NCBI GenBank assembly: GCA_000526575.1
Contig: JAGI01000002.1
Location: 372,001-436,000 of the forward strand
DNA: 64,000 nt
Origin: Clostridium sp. 12(A)
GTDB taxonomy: Bacteria > Bacillota > Clostridia > Lachnospirales > Lachnospiraceae
Direction: 5' to 3'
Positions 42,227 through 50,054 of this stretch are shown here, in pieces. The first letter of the stretch is position 1; each line of letters opens with the position of its first letter. A program made the translations under genes and the position numbers. Under the pieces are notes generated by a model that saw only the letters and a program-made list of their open reading frames with translations, did no database searches and had not been told where the DNA came from.

Positions 42227-43066
42227 ATGGAAAACAATAATAGAGAGAATATAATAAAGCCAGTAAAATGTGAAATATATCGTGATTCAATGCAGAATTA
42301 CAAAAAGTATGGAATTAGACCTGCTCAGTTAATTATTGCAGATGTTCCTTATAATGTGGGAAATAACTTTTATGGTTCGAATCCTATGTGGTATAAGAAC
42401 GGAGACAGTTCAAACGGAGAAAGTAAGCTTGCGGGAAAAGCGGCTTTTAGCTCTGATTTTAATTTCAATCTTTATGAGTACTTCCACTTTTGCTCCAAAA
42501 TGTTGAAGAAGGATGATAGTAAACCTGTTCCAAGAGGAAGAAGTTCAAATAGTCCATGTATGATTGTGTTTTGTGCATTTGAACAGATTCAGACATTAAT
42601 TGATGCTGCTAAGAAACACGGGTTTGTGAATTATATACCTTTGATTTTTGTGAAAAATTATAGTCCACAGGTTTTGAAAGCAAATATGCGTGTTGTAGGG
42701 GCAACAGAATATGCCCTATTGTTCTACCGTAACAAACTTCCGAAATTTAGAAACGGATTACGGATTGATGAAAATGGTAAGAACATCCGTGGAACAGGCC
42801 GCATGGTTTTCAATTGGTTCACATGGGAGAAAGATGGGAAGAACGTTCCCAAAATTCACCCGGCGCAAAAGCCTGTAAATGTATTGAAAAAATTAATTGA
42901 AACATTTACTGATCCGGGAGATGTTGTTATTGATCCATGTTGTGGTTCCGGTGCAACTTTGAGGGCAGCTCACGAATTAGGTAGATCCGCTTATGGATTC
43001 GAGATTGACAGAAACTTCTTTACCAGAGCCAAAAATGAAATGCTTGTGTTTGGTGACGGAGAATAA
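42227..43066 (+). CDS. N4/N6 amino DNA methyltransferase (beta class)
   Basis: 279 residues. Motif IV ADVPYNVGN near 38 (catalytic DxPY type), target-recognition part in the middle, then HPAQKPVNVLKKLIE near 206 (motif X) and VIDPCCGSGATLRAA near 231 (motif I), the order of the beta class. It methylates adenine or cytosine amino groups. No partner endonuclease nearby. ATG has no ordinary ribosome site; see the leader before it. Confidence 0.87.
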   Translation: MENNNRENIIKPVKCEIYRDSMQNYKKYGIRPAQLIIADVPYNVGNNFYGSNPMWYKNGDSSNGESKLAGKAAFSSDFNFNLYEYFHFCSKMLKKDDSKPVPRGRSSNSPCMIVFCAFEQIQTLIDAAKKHGFVNYIPLIFVKNYSPQVLKANMRVVGATEYALLFYRNKLPKFRNGLRIDENGKNIRGTGRMVFNWFTWEKDGKNVPKIHPAQKPVNVLKKLIETFTDPGDVVIDPCCGSGATLRAAHELGRSAYGFEIDRNFFTRAKNEMLVFGDGE

Positions 43067-43097
43067 AAATACATAAAATTAAAGATTCAAAGACATT

Positions 43098-43124
43098 AAA
43101 AAAGAGGAATCCAAAGATTCCTCT
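43098..43124 (-). terminator. Terminator of the minus-strand peptide cassette
   Basis: AGAGGAATC-CAAA-GATTCCTCT (43103-43124) is a perfect 9-bp stem. Read on the minus strand it is followed by six T (AAAAAA at 43098-43103 on +). Confidence 0.85.
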
Positions 43125-43139
43125 GACAGCTCAATATAT

Positions 43140-43214
43140 TTAATATACGTTCGTTGTAAAAACTAAAGTGAAAAACACTGTAAGACTTAAAAAGATAATT
43201 ACCTTAATTTTCAA
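43140..43214 (-). CDS. 24-residue single-helix membrane peptide
   Basis: TTG 43214 stands 6 nt after AAGGAGG on the minus strand and opens a 24-codon frame (KIKVIIFLSLTVFFTLVFT), one hydrophobic helix with a basic start. The ribosome site itself lies in a hairpin CTCCTT-TTCT-AAGGAG (43219-43234). A perfect promoter lies about 200 nt upstream and a terminator 16 nt after. This looks like a type I toxin-style or regulatory membrane peptide. No homologue recognised. Confidence 0.6.
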   Translation of the reverse strand: MKIKVIIFLSLTVFFTLVFTTNVY

Positions 43215-43300
43215 TTTACCCTCCTTAGAAAAGGAGCTGTATGTAGTTGAAAAACTTTATGCTCGTAAATTTATAAATTTCCTACATGCTTAAAATTATT

Positions 43301-43336
43301 CGTATTTTTCGTAAATTGCGTATTTATCGTAAATTA
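43301..43336. repeat. Two tandem 18-bp repeats
   Basis: CGTATTTTTCGTAAATTG (43301-43318) and CGTATTTATCGTAAATTA (43319-43336) differ at two positions. A partial copy CGTAAATTTATAAATTT lies at 43264. They fall in the peptide leader and could be protein-binding sites or iterons. Confidence 0.7.
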
Positions 43337-43416
43337 TTATAAGTTTTCTAACTACATAGACAGCATGTAGTTAATGGTTACTAGTTAATGTTTACTATTA
43401 ATAAATAGTATCTTAT

Positions 43417-43445
43417 ATTATATTTCATATTTTTCGATTTGTCAA
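43417..43445 (-). promoter_or_regulatory. Consensus promoter of the minus-strand peptide cassette
   Basis: Minus strand TTGACA (43445-43440), 17 nt, TATAAT (43422-43417). The leader that follows contains AACTACAT/ATGTAGTT (43350-43372), the tandem repeats and the hairpin over the ribosome site. Confidence 0.85.
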
Positions 43446-43468
43446 CCTAAATAAAGGAGTGATTAATT

Positions 43469-44512
43469 ATTATAGAAACAATTTTACATACCAATAGTGG
43501 AAAAATTATAAATGGTGAAAACATAGAGTTGTTAGAAACATTAGAAATAAATTCAGTTGACAATTGTATCTCAGATTTTCCATATGATTTATCGTTTATG
43601 GGCAAGAAGTGGGACAATACTGGGAACTTCTATGATTGGAATAAGGAGAGAGCAACAAAATTAATTAAAGTGATTAAACCTGGTGGATACGTTGCAATAT
43701 TTGGGCACCCCAAAACTAATCATAGGATGAAATGTGCATTTGAAGATTCAGGATTTAAAATTGTTGAAGAAATTGATTGGATCTATCTTACTGGAATGCC
43801 TAAGAATCAGGATATAGGCAAGCTCTTTAACAAGGTTAAAATAGATGAATTAGCAAAGAAGTGGAATGGTTGGAAAACATCTGGGCTTAAACCAGCGCAC
43901 GAACCAATCACAATATTTCAGAAACCATTAGAAGGAACATATGTCCAAAATATTGAGAAACACAGCTGTGGCGGAATGAATATTGATGCGTGTAGAGTTC
44001 CTATATCAAAGGAAGACATTGATATGCTAAATGCCAAAGCGTCTAAGGTTCCAACGACTAATTATTCTGATAGAGATGACCGCATATATGGCAAATACGC
44101 AGAAGATAAGGCCATGCCTCCTAATGAATCAGGTAGGTTTCCATCAAACATTGTGGTTGACGAGTATGTGGCTGAATTTTTAAATGATCAGATAGAAGAT
44201 GGAAGCTAATATTTTACCGTCATCAAATATGAACCGAAGATTTCTCCTTCAGAAAGAAAACTTCCTAACGGTGATCGCAATCCACATGTTACACCTAAAC
44301 CAGTAGCATTAATCAAATGGTTGATTAAATTACTTACTCCGATTAACGGCGCAACCATTGATATTACCGCTGGAAGCTGTACTCATGCTGTGGCTTGTGA
44401 AGAACTCAATAAAAATGACGGTTATGGATTGAAATACATAAATGTAGAATTGATGAATACTGAAGAAGAGCCTTATTGTAGCGTTGGAGAAATGAGAGTA
44501 AAAGCAGTTTAG
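43469..44512 (+). pseudogene. DNA methyltransferase gene broken by an in-frame TAA
   Basis: An N6/N4 methyltransferase-like frame. It has SDFPYDLSFMGKKWDN near 32 (motif IV, DFPY), YVAIFGHPKT, TPKPVALIKWLI and IDITAGSCTHAVACEE near the end (motifs X and I). TAA at 44207-44209 interrupts it between residues GS and YFTVIKYEP; the frame is otherwise continuous to 44512. The start is also unusual: AAGGAG (43454-43459) is followed by ATT/ATT/ATA and no ATG, GTG or TTG until 43529. The in-frame stop makes loss of function likely. Confidence 0.75.
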
Positions 44513-44546
44513 GATGAAATGACGATTTCAAATAGTGAGTAAAGAT

Positions 44547-45146
44547 TTAAATGTTGCTTCCATTTCTGCACCAACGAACAAAATTTTCACAGTTATTAGA
44601 GAACAAATCGTAACCAGAAAGTCCTTCTTTTAAATACGCTCTGGTAACAACTTCGCAAATTTCATAAATAATCGGACTATCCGATGAGGACAAACGATAT
44701 AAAACATATCCATTTTTAAAGTTTTCGAGAGAAGTGCGGTGAATCATTATGTCGAAATCGTTTTTGGAGAAATGCATAACTTCGTCTCCGCCAAGATATA
44801 GTCCGTGATGACTGTATAAGCCCTTATTAATAAAAAGATGATCTCCTTCTGTTAATTTGGAGGAGTCAATAATTTTTGTACCTGAATACAGGTGTGAAGC
44901 GTTACCAATAGTTTCATTAATATTTTCTGCTTTATCACATAATAAGTTAACCGATTTTACAATTGGTTCAAATATTGTGTCTTCAGAAAGAAATTCGGTC
45001 ATTGACCGTGCATCATTAAGCATTTTGCGGTGTTTATCACGGCGCTGTTCTTGCTCAAATTTAGCCTGATCAACCGTAAATTCAATCGCATATTTTATGT
45101 CACCAATTTTGTCAGTAATTGCTTCAAAAATATCGTCTATGAACAT
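44547..45146 (-). CDS. LRAT-like (NlpC/P60-fold) protein
   Basis: 199 residues on the minus strand behind GGAGG. The N-terminal 90 residues are helical. Residues 100-195 match the LRAT fold: GDHLFINKGLYSHHGLYLGG (catalytic His), VMHFSK, and FSNNCENFVRWCRNG (nucleophile Cys). LRAT-like enzymes move acyl groups or act as thiol proteases. No signal peptide. It has its own promoter and opposes its neighbours, so it is probably a moron acting on the host. Confidence 0.8.
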   Translation of the reverse strand: MFIDDIFEAITDKIGDIKYAIEFTVDQAKFEQEQRRDKHRKMLNDARSMTEFLSEDTIFEPIVKSVNLLCDKAENINETIGNASHLYSGTKIIDSSKLTEGDHLFINKGLYSHHGLYLGGDEVMHFSKNDFDIMIHRTSLENFKNGYVLYRLSSSDSPIIYEICEVVTRAYLKEGLSGYDLFSNNCENFVRWCRNGSNI

Positions 45147-45177
45147 ATAGGCCTCCGTATTAGTTATTATGTTACAT

Positions 45178-45206
45178 AAGATAAACTATTATTATCGAGT
45201 TGTCAA
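45178..45206 (-). promoter_or_regulatory. Promoter of the LRAT-like gene
   Basis: Minus strand TTGACA (45206-45201), 17-nt spacer, TATCTT (45183-45178). Confidence 0.65.
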
Positions 45207-45280
45207 TATTATGAACGATATAATGCTTCAATATAACCTGCGTATTAGGCAATTAAGTAAATGAAAGAGAGGATTTATTT

Positions 45281-45433
45281 ATGGAAAGTAGAACTGTATC
45301 AGGTATAGGATTTGGTAGCGCTTTGGCGATAGTTTTATCATGGACAACATGGCACAGCATATGGTGGGCGATACTACACGGAATATTTAGTTGGTTTTAT
45401 GTTATCTACTATGCGATTAATTATATGGGATGA
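45281..45433 (+). CDS. Small aromatic membrane protein
   Basis: 50 residues from ATG 45281 (GAGAGGA upstream). Two short hydrophobic stretches rich in Trp and Tyr (TTWHSIWWAILHGIFSWFYVI). Common shape for phage-encoded small membrane proteins; not recognised. Confidence 0.55.
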   Translation: MESRTVSGIGFGSALAIVLSWTTWHSIWWAILHGIFSWFYVIYYAINYMG

Positions 45434-45465
45434 AAGTAACGATTTATTGAGAAAGGAGGTGACGA

Positions 45466-45828
45466 GTGGTGCATCCGAACAGTTTTTTTAAAGAGGCATT
45501 TTGTAAAACAGGATTAGATGTTTTTGAAATATTTGACGAAGATTTAAGATCAAAACTGCAAAGTATCCATCCTTTAAATTTTCTAAAAAGTAAAATAACA
45601 TTGCCAGTATACAAGGTTATTTTGGACTACGATACCGAAAACGACAATCATAAAACGGTTGAAAGGTATATGGTAATGGATAGTAAGCTTGAAGAAGAAT
45701 TTGCTGACATGTGGGCAGATATTTATTGCAGAGATTACAACAATAATCACACAAATAAGCAAATGAAAAATTTGAGCATTATGAACGTGGAATATATCTG
45801 TGACGCTGTGCTACCAATTGGTTGTTAA
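45466..45828 (+). CDS. Hypothetical protein
   Basis: 120 residues, GTG start with AAGGAGG 6 nt upstream. Acidic, alpha/beta (VYKVILDYDTENDN, RYMVMDSKLEEEFADMWADIY). Not recognised. After it, AACCTTTA/TAAAGGTT (45850-45870) forms a stem. Confidence 0.55.
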   Translation: MVHPNSFFKEAFCKTGLDVFEIFDEDLRSKLQSIHPLNFLKSKITLPVYKVILDYDTENDNHKTVERYMVMDSKLEEEFADMWADIYCRDYNNNHTNKQMKNLSIMNVEYICDAVLPIGC

Positions 45829-45962
45829 TGGATGTCAATCGTATTTTAAACCTTTATTTATTAAAGGTTGTCACAAGATTATAAGAATGGATCGTTGATT
45901 CTAAGTAATCGAAAAAGGGATGTGATAGTGACGTAAAAAGACACTCACTAAGTATGGCTTTA

Positions 45963-45994
45963 CCTCATAAAAAGCGAAATTGACTTTTATGAGG
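45963..45994 (+). promoter_or_regulatory. Hairpin hiding the ribosome site of the next gene
   Basis: CCTCATAAAA (45963-45972) pairs perfectly with TTTTATGAGG (45985-45994), whose GAGG is the ribosome site for TTG 46005. Translation would need the stem opened, as in a riboswitch or protein-controlled leader. The preceding 130 bases hold no gene. Confidence 0.6.
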
Positions 45995-46004
45995 AGAATA
46001 CATA

Positions 46005-47087
46005 TTGACATTAGACATTAACAAGGTTTTGGATAAATTGCCCCAGGACGAAATAATTGTAAATAACTTTATTAAGGCATGGAAAATAATAAATAACCCA
46101 GATTATGAAAAGATAGTTTGTTCTATTTCTGGAGGATCAGATAGTGATGACATGTTGGATATTTGCTATAGATGCGACATAAGTAAAAAGATTGATTATG
46201 TTTGGTTCAATACGGGTCTGGAGTATGAGGCCACTAAGGAGCACTTAAAACGCCTTGAAGCTACATACGATATAAAGATAAAAAAGATTAAGGCAATTAA
46301 ACCGATTCCAGTTTCTTGTAAGAAATATGGACAACCGTTTATTTCAAAGCGTGTAAGCAATTACATAGAAAGATTGCAAAAGCATGGATTTAAATGGGAG
46401 GATAGACCATTTGATGATTTACTCATTGAGTATTGCAAAGAAATACCTGCAAATGAAGCTATTAAAAATGGAAAGCTAAAGAAGAAAATAGCAGAATATA
46501 AAGGTAAATATTGGAGAGGGTGTTTCTCAGCTCTTAATTGGTGGTGTGGAACCACAAAATCAAAGCGTATGAGTATATACCAAAACAAGTGGCTTAAGGA
46601 GTTTTTAATATTGAATCCACCAATAGAAATAAAAATATCTGATAAATGTTGTAAAGGGGCCAAAAAGGATATTATACACAAAATTCTAAAAGAAGGAAAT
46701 TACGATCTGAACATTTTTGGCATTAGGAAAGCAGAAGGGGGAACGAGGTCTACTGCTTATAAGAACTGTTTTGATGAAAACTATGATTCTTGCGATAACT
46801 ATAGGCCATTGTTTTTTTATAAGAATGAAACAAAAACAGTATACGAAAATCATTTCAATATTTGCCACAGTGATTGTTATACAAAATATGGATTGAAGAG
46901 AACTGGTTGTGCCGGTTGCCCATTTGGTAGAGATTTTGAATTTGAGTTGGAAGTGATTCAGAAATACGAGCCAAGACTATACACAGCAGTAAATTACATA
47001 TTTGGGAAAAGTTATGAGTACACAAGAAAATATCGTGAGTTTTGCAAAACAATGAACGAGCAAGAGAAGCATAATAAGTTGAAATAA
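46005..47087 (+). CDS. PAPS-reductase-like PP-loop protein
   Basis: 360 residues. PP-loop SISGGSDSDDML near 40-51, YVWFNTGLEYEATKEHLKR near 67, and a C-terminal YGLKRTGCAGCPFGRDFEFE near 300-320, the cysteine pattern of phage PAPS-reductase/DndC-like proteins. The family activates ATP to load sulfur. In phages it sits near DNA methyltransferases, as here, and may modify DNA or tRNA. It lacks the DndD/E and DndA partners, so phosphorothioation is unproven. TTG start, controlled by the hairpin before it. Confidence 0.8.
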   Translation: MTLDINKVLDKLPQDEIIVNNFIKAWKIINNPDYEKIVCSISGGSDSDDMLDICYRCDISKKIDYVWFNTGLEYEATKEHLKRLEATYDIKIKKIKAIKPIPVSCKKYGQPFISKRVSNYIERLQKHGFKWEDRPFDDLLIEYCKEIPANEAIKNGKLKKKIAEYKGKYWRGCFSALNWWCGTTKSKRMSIYQNKWLKEFLILNPPIEIKISDKCCKGAKKDIIHKILKEGNYDLNIFGIRKAEGGTRSTAYKNCFDENYDSCDNYRPLFFYKNETKTVYENHFNICHSDCYTKYGLKRTGCAGCPFGRDFEFELEVIQKYEPRLYTAVNYIFGKSYEYTRKYREFCKTMNEQEKHNKLK

Positions 47088-47118
47088 TACTTTGATTGGC
47101 AGATTGGAGGTGTTCGTA

Positions 47119-47439
47119 CTGGAAGAGTTTTTACCGATGCTAAGTGAGTTATTAGCTGATGAATTACTAGAAAAGCATGTTGTTAACCAGTGTAGTGATA
47201 CAGCTCCACAGTATATTATTAATATGCTGAGAAGGTATCATATTACTTATGATGACAAAACCAAGGATTATTTAAAAATAGCATATCAAGTAAAGGAAAT
47301 TTATAAATGTGTAGATTGGACTGTTGATTCACGTGGCAATCATACTGAAGAAGCAATTGGTTACATGGCATTGCTTGAGGCTATATGCGGGATAAGATAT
47401 GCAAATAAGTTCCAGTGTTTGATAATGGAATTACCTTAA
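47119..47439 (+). CDS. Hypothetical protein, CUG start
   Basis: 106 residues. TGGAGG (47105-47110) is followed by 8 nt and CTG 47119 (EEFLPMLSELLADELLEKH). The upstream TTG 47092 in the same frame has no ribosome site. The protein is helical and acidic. Not recognised. Confidence 0.55.
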   Translation: MEEFLPMLSELLADELLEKHVVNQCSDTAPQYIINMLRRYHITYDDKTKDYLKIAYQVKEIYKCVDWTVDSRGNHTEEAIGYMALLEAICGIRYANKFQCLIMELP

Positions 47440-47473
47440 AACAAACCATTCAAATAGAAAAGAGGTGATTAAT

Positions 47474-47800
47474 ATATACGGAAATGTCGGTGAAAAGTGG
47501 GTTCAAATTAAAGAGTTAAAATTGGGAGCTTTAGATCTCAAAGAGATAGGAACTGAATTTACAATTAAAGATTACTATTCTGTGCCACACGGCTTTTCTT
47601 CAATTGAATATAAGGGTGTTCTGTTATTTATTCCAGATAAGATATTCGAGGAGCACTTTGTTAAGTGGAGTAAGTATAAACAGTATTATCAGTTGGGAGA
47701 TCAGATAATGATTAATGCTAACGGGAATTTAAGTACATACACCATTAAATACATAAAGGGTAACGGAAACTGTATAACACTGGATCTTAAGCATGATTAA
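47474..47800 (+). CDS. Hypothetical protein, AUA start
   Basis: 108 residues from ATA 47474, 8 nt after AGAGG. The GTG at 47465 lies inside the ribosome site. Beta-rich (IEYKGVLLFIPDKIF, GDQIMINANGNLSTYTIKYI), resembling a small barrel. Not recognised. Confidence 0.5.
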   Translation: MYGNVGEKWVQIKELKLGALDLKEIGTEFTIKDYYSVPHGFSSIEYKGVLLFIPDKIFEEHFVKWSKYKQYYQLGDQIMINANGNLSTYTIKYIKGNGNCITLDLKHD

Positions 47801-48104
47801 AGATTTAGAATCGAAGCCTGAGATGGACGGGAGTGTGGCTGTGAAAATTGAATTAGAAAACGGAAGCCCGATAGAAACCTTAAATTCAGAGGATAAACCG
47901 ATTCGTGGGAAACGAGCAAAAATAAGTCCATGGCTTTATGACTTTGAGAGTCATGGAATTAGTGACGAAAAATTAGATGAAGTATTGGAATCATTCATGG
48001 TAAAGGATTCGCCTGATTTTAAGCGTGAATATGATTGTATTTGGTGTTCGTCAAGAAAGGAAAATAGTGATGAAAATAATTTACAAGCCAAGAGGAAGGG
48101 GTAA
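47793..48104 (+). CDS. Hypothetical acidic protein
   Basis: 103 residues, ATG overlapping the previous stop by 8 bp. Acidic (ESKPEMDGSVAVKIELENG), with a late CIWC pair. The ribosome site is weak, so coupling from the previous gene is likely. It overlaps the P-loop gene start by 35 bp. Not recognised. Confidence 0.45.
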   Translation: MIKDLESKPEMDGSVAVKIELENGSPIETLNSEDKPIRGKRAKISPWLYDFESHGISDEKLDEVLESFMVKDSPDFKREYDCIWCSSRKENSDENNLQAKRKG

Positions 48105-48374
48105 AACAACCCAATTATTATATAGCAGTGACACAACGAGGATTCCTATTTTAGTAGCAACAGAAATGCAGAAGAGATTGTTGATTGATGAGGCTCAAAG
48201 ACTAGAGCTAAATATTCCACAGCCTTTATCAGTAGCAGATATCAAAACGGCGATCAAAGAGGAGGTCGAACTGAATCTTGTTATGTAGATAATGCTGAAA
48301 TGGTATTGTCGAGTCTGATTAATATGAATGTAGCAGCTTTAACATTGTCAGATGAAGAAGAGAAAGTTAAATAA
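48070..48374 (+). pseudogene. Small P-loop protein gene with a -1 frameshift
   Basis: ATG 48070 starts KIIYKPRGRGKTTQLLY, a Walker A-like GRGKTT. The frame ends at 48288, but the -1 frame then reads SCYVDNAEMVLSSLINMNV up to 48374, matching the Walker B-like end expected for such phage P-loop proteins. One base change near 48265-48283 would rejoin them. No classical slippery heptamer is seen, so mutation is more likely than programmed frameshifting. Confidence 0.5.
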
Positions 48375-48420
48375 AAATTATCGGCAAGATAAAATCAACA
48401 ATTCAAAAGGAGAATGTGAA

Positions 48421-48618
48421 ATGAGTAATAAGAACACAGAAAAACAGTTTCAAAAAACGGCAGATGATATTGTTAAAAAGGTTAGATTAGATGGTATGAG
48501 AGCTGGAGCAACGGGTATCCTTGGGGCCGTGTTGAATATGTGTAATGAAGGGAAAAGTATTACTGATATCAAATCGTTCTGTGAGAAGTCGCTAAACTTT
48601 AATGGTATGAAGCAGTAA
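48421..48618 (+). CDS. Hypothetical protein
   Basis: 65 residues; ATG 48421 is chosen because AAAAGGAGA lies upstream. Helical (QKTADDIVKKVRLDGMRAGATGILGA broken at 20). A Gly-rich helix near 26-40 could be a membrane or packing segment. Not recognised. Confidence 0.55.
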   Translation: MSNKNTEKQFQKTADDIVKKVRLDGMRAGATGILGAVLNMCNEGKSITDIKSFCEKSLNFNGMKQ

Positions 48619-48637
48619 TTTAAAAGGAGAAAATTAT

Positions 48638-48910
48638 ATGAGATATATTTCGGATGATAACAAGGTATTTGATTCAGAACAAGAATGTTTAGATCATGAA
48701 AAGGTTTTGAACGAAGAAAAATTCAAAAGAGAGAAGTTGGTAGCAGAAAAAAATAGACGCCAAGAAGAAGTAATAAAATCTTATAAAGAATTTTCTGATT
48801 TGTTAAAAAGATACTCTAATGATTATGATGAGCCTATATCTGTAAAAAACGATTTAAATGTTTTGAGTACGTTTAATAGATATTTTCCTGGAAGAATATT
48901 GTATAGATAA
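48638..48910 (+). CDS. Hypothetical protein, charged helix
   Basis: 90 residues. It opens RYISDDNKVFDSEQECLDHE, a start seen in many small phage proteins, followed by a long Lys/Glu helix (residues 25-60). AAAAGGAGA precedes ATG. Function unknown. Confidence 0.6.
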   Translation: MRYISDDNKVFDSEQECLDHEKVLNEEKFKREKLVAEKNRRQEEVIKSYKEFSDLLKRYSNDYDEPISVKNDLNVLSTFNRYFPGRILYR

Positions 48911-48960
48911 ATAAATCGGAAGTTTTATATATAAAAATCGAAAAACAAGGAGAAGATTCA

Positions 48961-49194
48961 ATGGAGAGAAAAGAATTTAATACTACAGGAGTGAACAAGG
49001 CTGGACTAAACGAAGATGTCACCGTATTTTTCGGTACAATGAGAGGGAATACTACATGGTTTGCTAAGAATATAAGGGGAGTATCATGTAAAATAACCAA
49101 AAGTAAAAAGGGCATCTTTAAATATGGGAAGGGAAAATATGGATTTGAAATTTCAGATGAGAACGTGACCGGTTATATTGGTGTAGATCTTTAG
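48961..49194 (+). CDS. Hypothetical protein
   Basis: 77 residues, basic, beta-rich (DVTVFFGTMRGNTTWFAKN, YGFEISDENVTGYIGVDL). Ribosome site AAGGAGA. Not recognised. Confidence 0.55.
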   Translation: MERKEFNTTGVNKAGLNEDVTVFFGTMRGNTTWFAKNIRGVSCKITKSKKGIFKYGKGKYGFEISDENVTGYIGVDL

Positions 49195-49280
49195 AAAATT
49201 GAAATATGCGGATACTTGGTTGTCTGAATTAATTGGAAACATTAAAACAAAATATAATGGATTAGAGGTGAACAGCTAAA

Positions 49281-49661
49281 GTGACAAATAAAGAAGCCGT
49301 TAATGCAATCAAATGTAACTATCCTCCGAGTAGTTATTCTATGCTCAGAGAGGCATTAGATATGTCAATATCATTATTAGAACAGGGGGGAAATGAAAGG
49401 TGGATTCCTGTAAATGAAAGATTGCCAGATGAACATGAGGAGGTTAGAGACATATATGATGTGGAATCATTAGCGTTAGTCGATACAGAGAACTTTTCTG
49501 CTTCTGATTTAGTATTGGTTACGGTAAAAGATAATGAAAAAGATGAACTTTTTGTTAGTGACGATGTAATCGTGAATGGAAAGTGGTCTAATTTTGGGGT
49601 AATGGATACTTTTAATGTAATTGCGTGGAAACCAATGCCAGAAGCGTATATAGGAGAATAG
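49281..49661 (+). CDS. DUF551-type protein
   Basis: 126 residues, GTG start behind GAGGTG. The frame NERWIPVNERLPDEHEE...DLVLVTVKDNE...VIAWKPMPEAY has the DUF551 signature (WIPVxERLP ... WMPLPEPY). The family is widespread in phages and its function is unknown. A shorter relative lies at 51365. Confidence 0.72.
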   Translation: MTNKEAVNAIKCNYPPSSYSMLREALDMSISLLEQGGNERWIPVNERLPDEHEEVRDIYDVESLALVDTENFSASDLVLVTVKDNEKDELFVSDDVIVNGKWSNFGVMDTFNVIAWKPMPEAYIGE

Positions 49662-49694
49662 AATAGTCACGGGATTTTATTTGGAGGAAAAAAA

Positions 49695-49841
49695 TTGATT
49701 AAAGTTATTAATATATTGACTGCAATCTTATGCCTTTTTGCATCAATCGTTTGTTTTGTTTCTGGCTATATTGGTTCAGGTATAATTAATTTTATTATTG
49801 CAGCATTGAACATGACACTCGCTATGACATTAAATAGTTAA
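49695..49841 (+). CDS. Small two-helix membrane protein
   Basis: 48 residues, TTG start behind TTGGAGG. Almost entirely hydrophobic (INILTAILCLFASIVCFV, then GSGIINFIIAALNMTLAM). Not recognised. Confidence 0.6.
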   Translation: MIKVINILTAILCLFASIVCFVSGYIGSGIINFIIAALNMTLAMTLNS

Positions 49842-49865
49842 TTATCCAATAAGTAACGCAAGAAA

Positions 49866-50054
49866 ATGTTTGAAGAAGCTTTGAATGATTTTCCGACTGA
49901 TAATGCTATTAGCATTGAATTGGCAATATTACGAAAAGGTTATTACAATCCGCACTCTTGGGGATTTGCAGAAGAAGAAAGACTTATACCTGTGGCAATG
50001 GCAGTGAAGGGTTTTTATTGTGAATTAAAGAAAGGAGTTTATGCTTGCAATTAA
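49866..50054 (+). CDS. Paralogue of the 38999 gene, N-terminus shortened
   Basis: 62 residues sharing ELAILRKGYYNPHSWGFAEE with the product at 38999, but lacking about 15 N-terminal residues of that protein and any ribosome site before ATG. It overlaps the next gene. It may be partial. Confidence 0.45.
   Translation: MFEEALNDFPTDNAISIELAILRKGYYNPHSWGFAEEERLIPVAMAVKGFYCELKKGVYACN

Noticed and set aside
43301-43336. CRISPR array
   Set aside because: The repeats are directly adjacent with no spacers and only two copies.
48250-48290. Programmed -1 frameshift
   Set aside because: No X-XXY-YYZ heptamer or downstream stem is seen at the junction; simple mutation is preferred, although not excluded.
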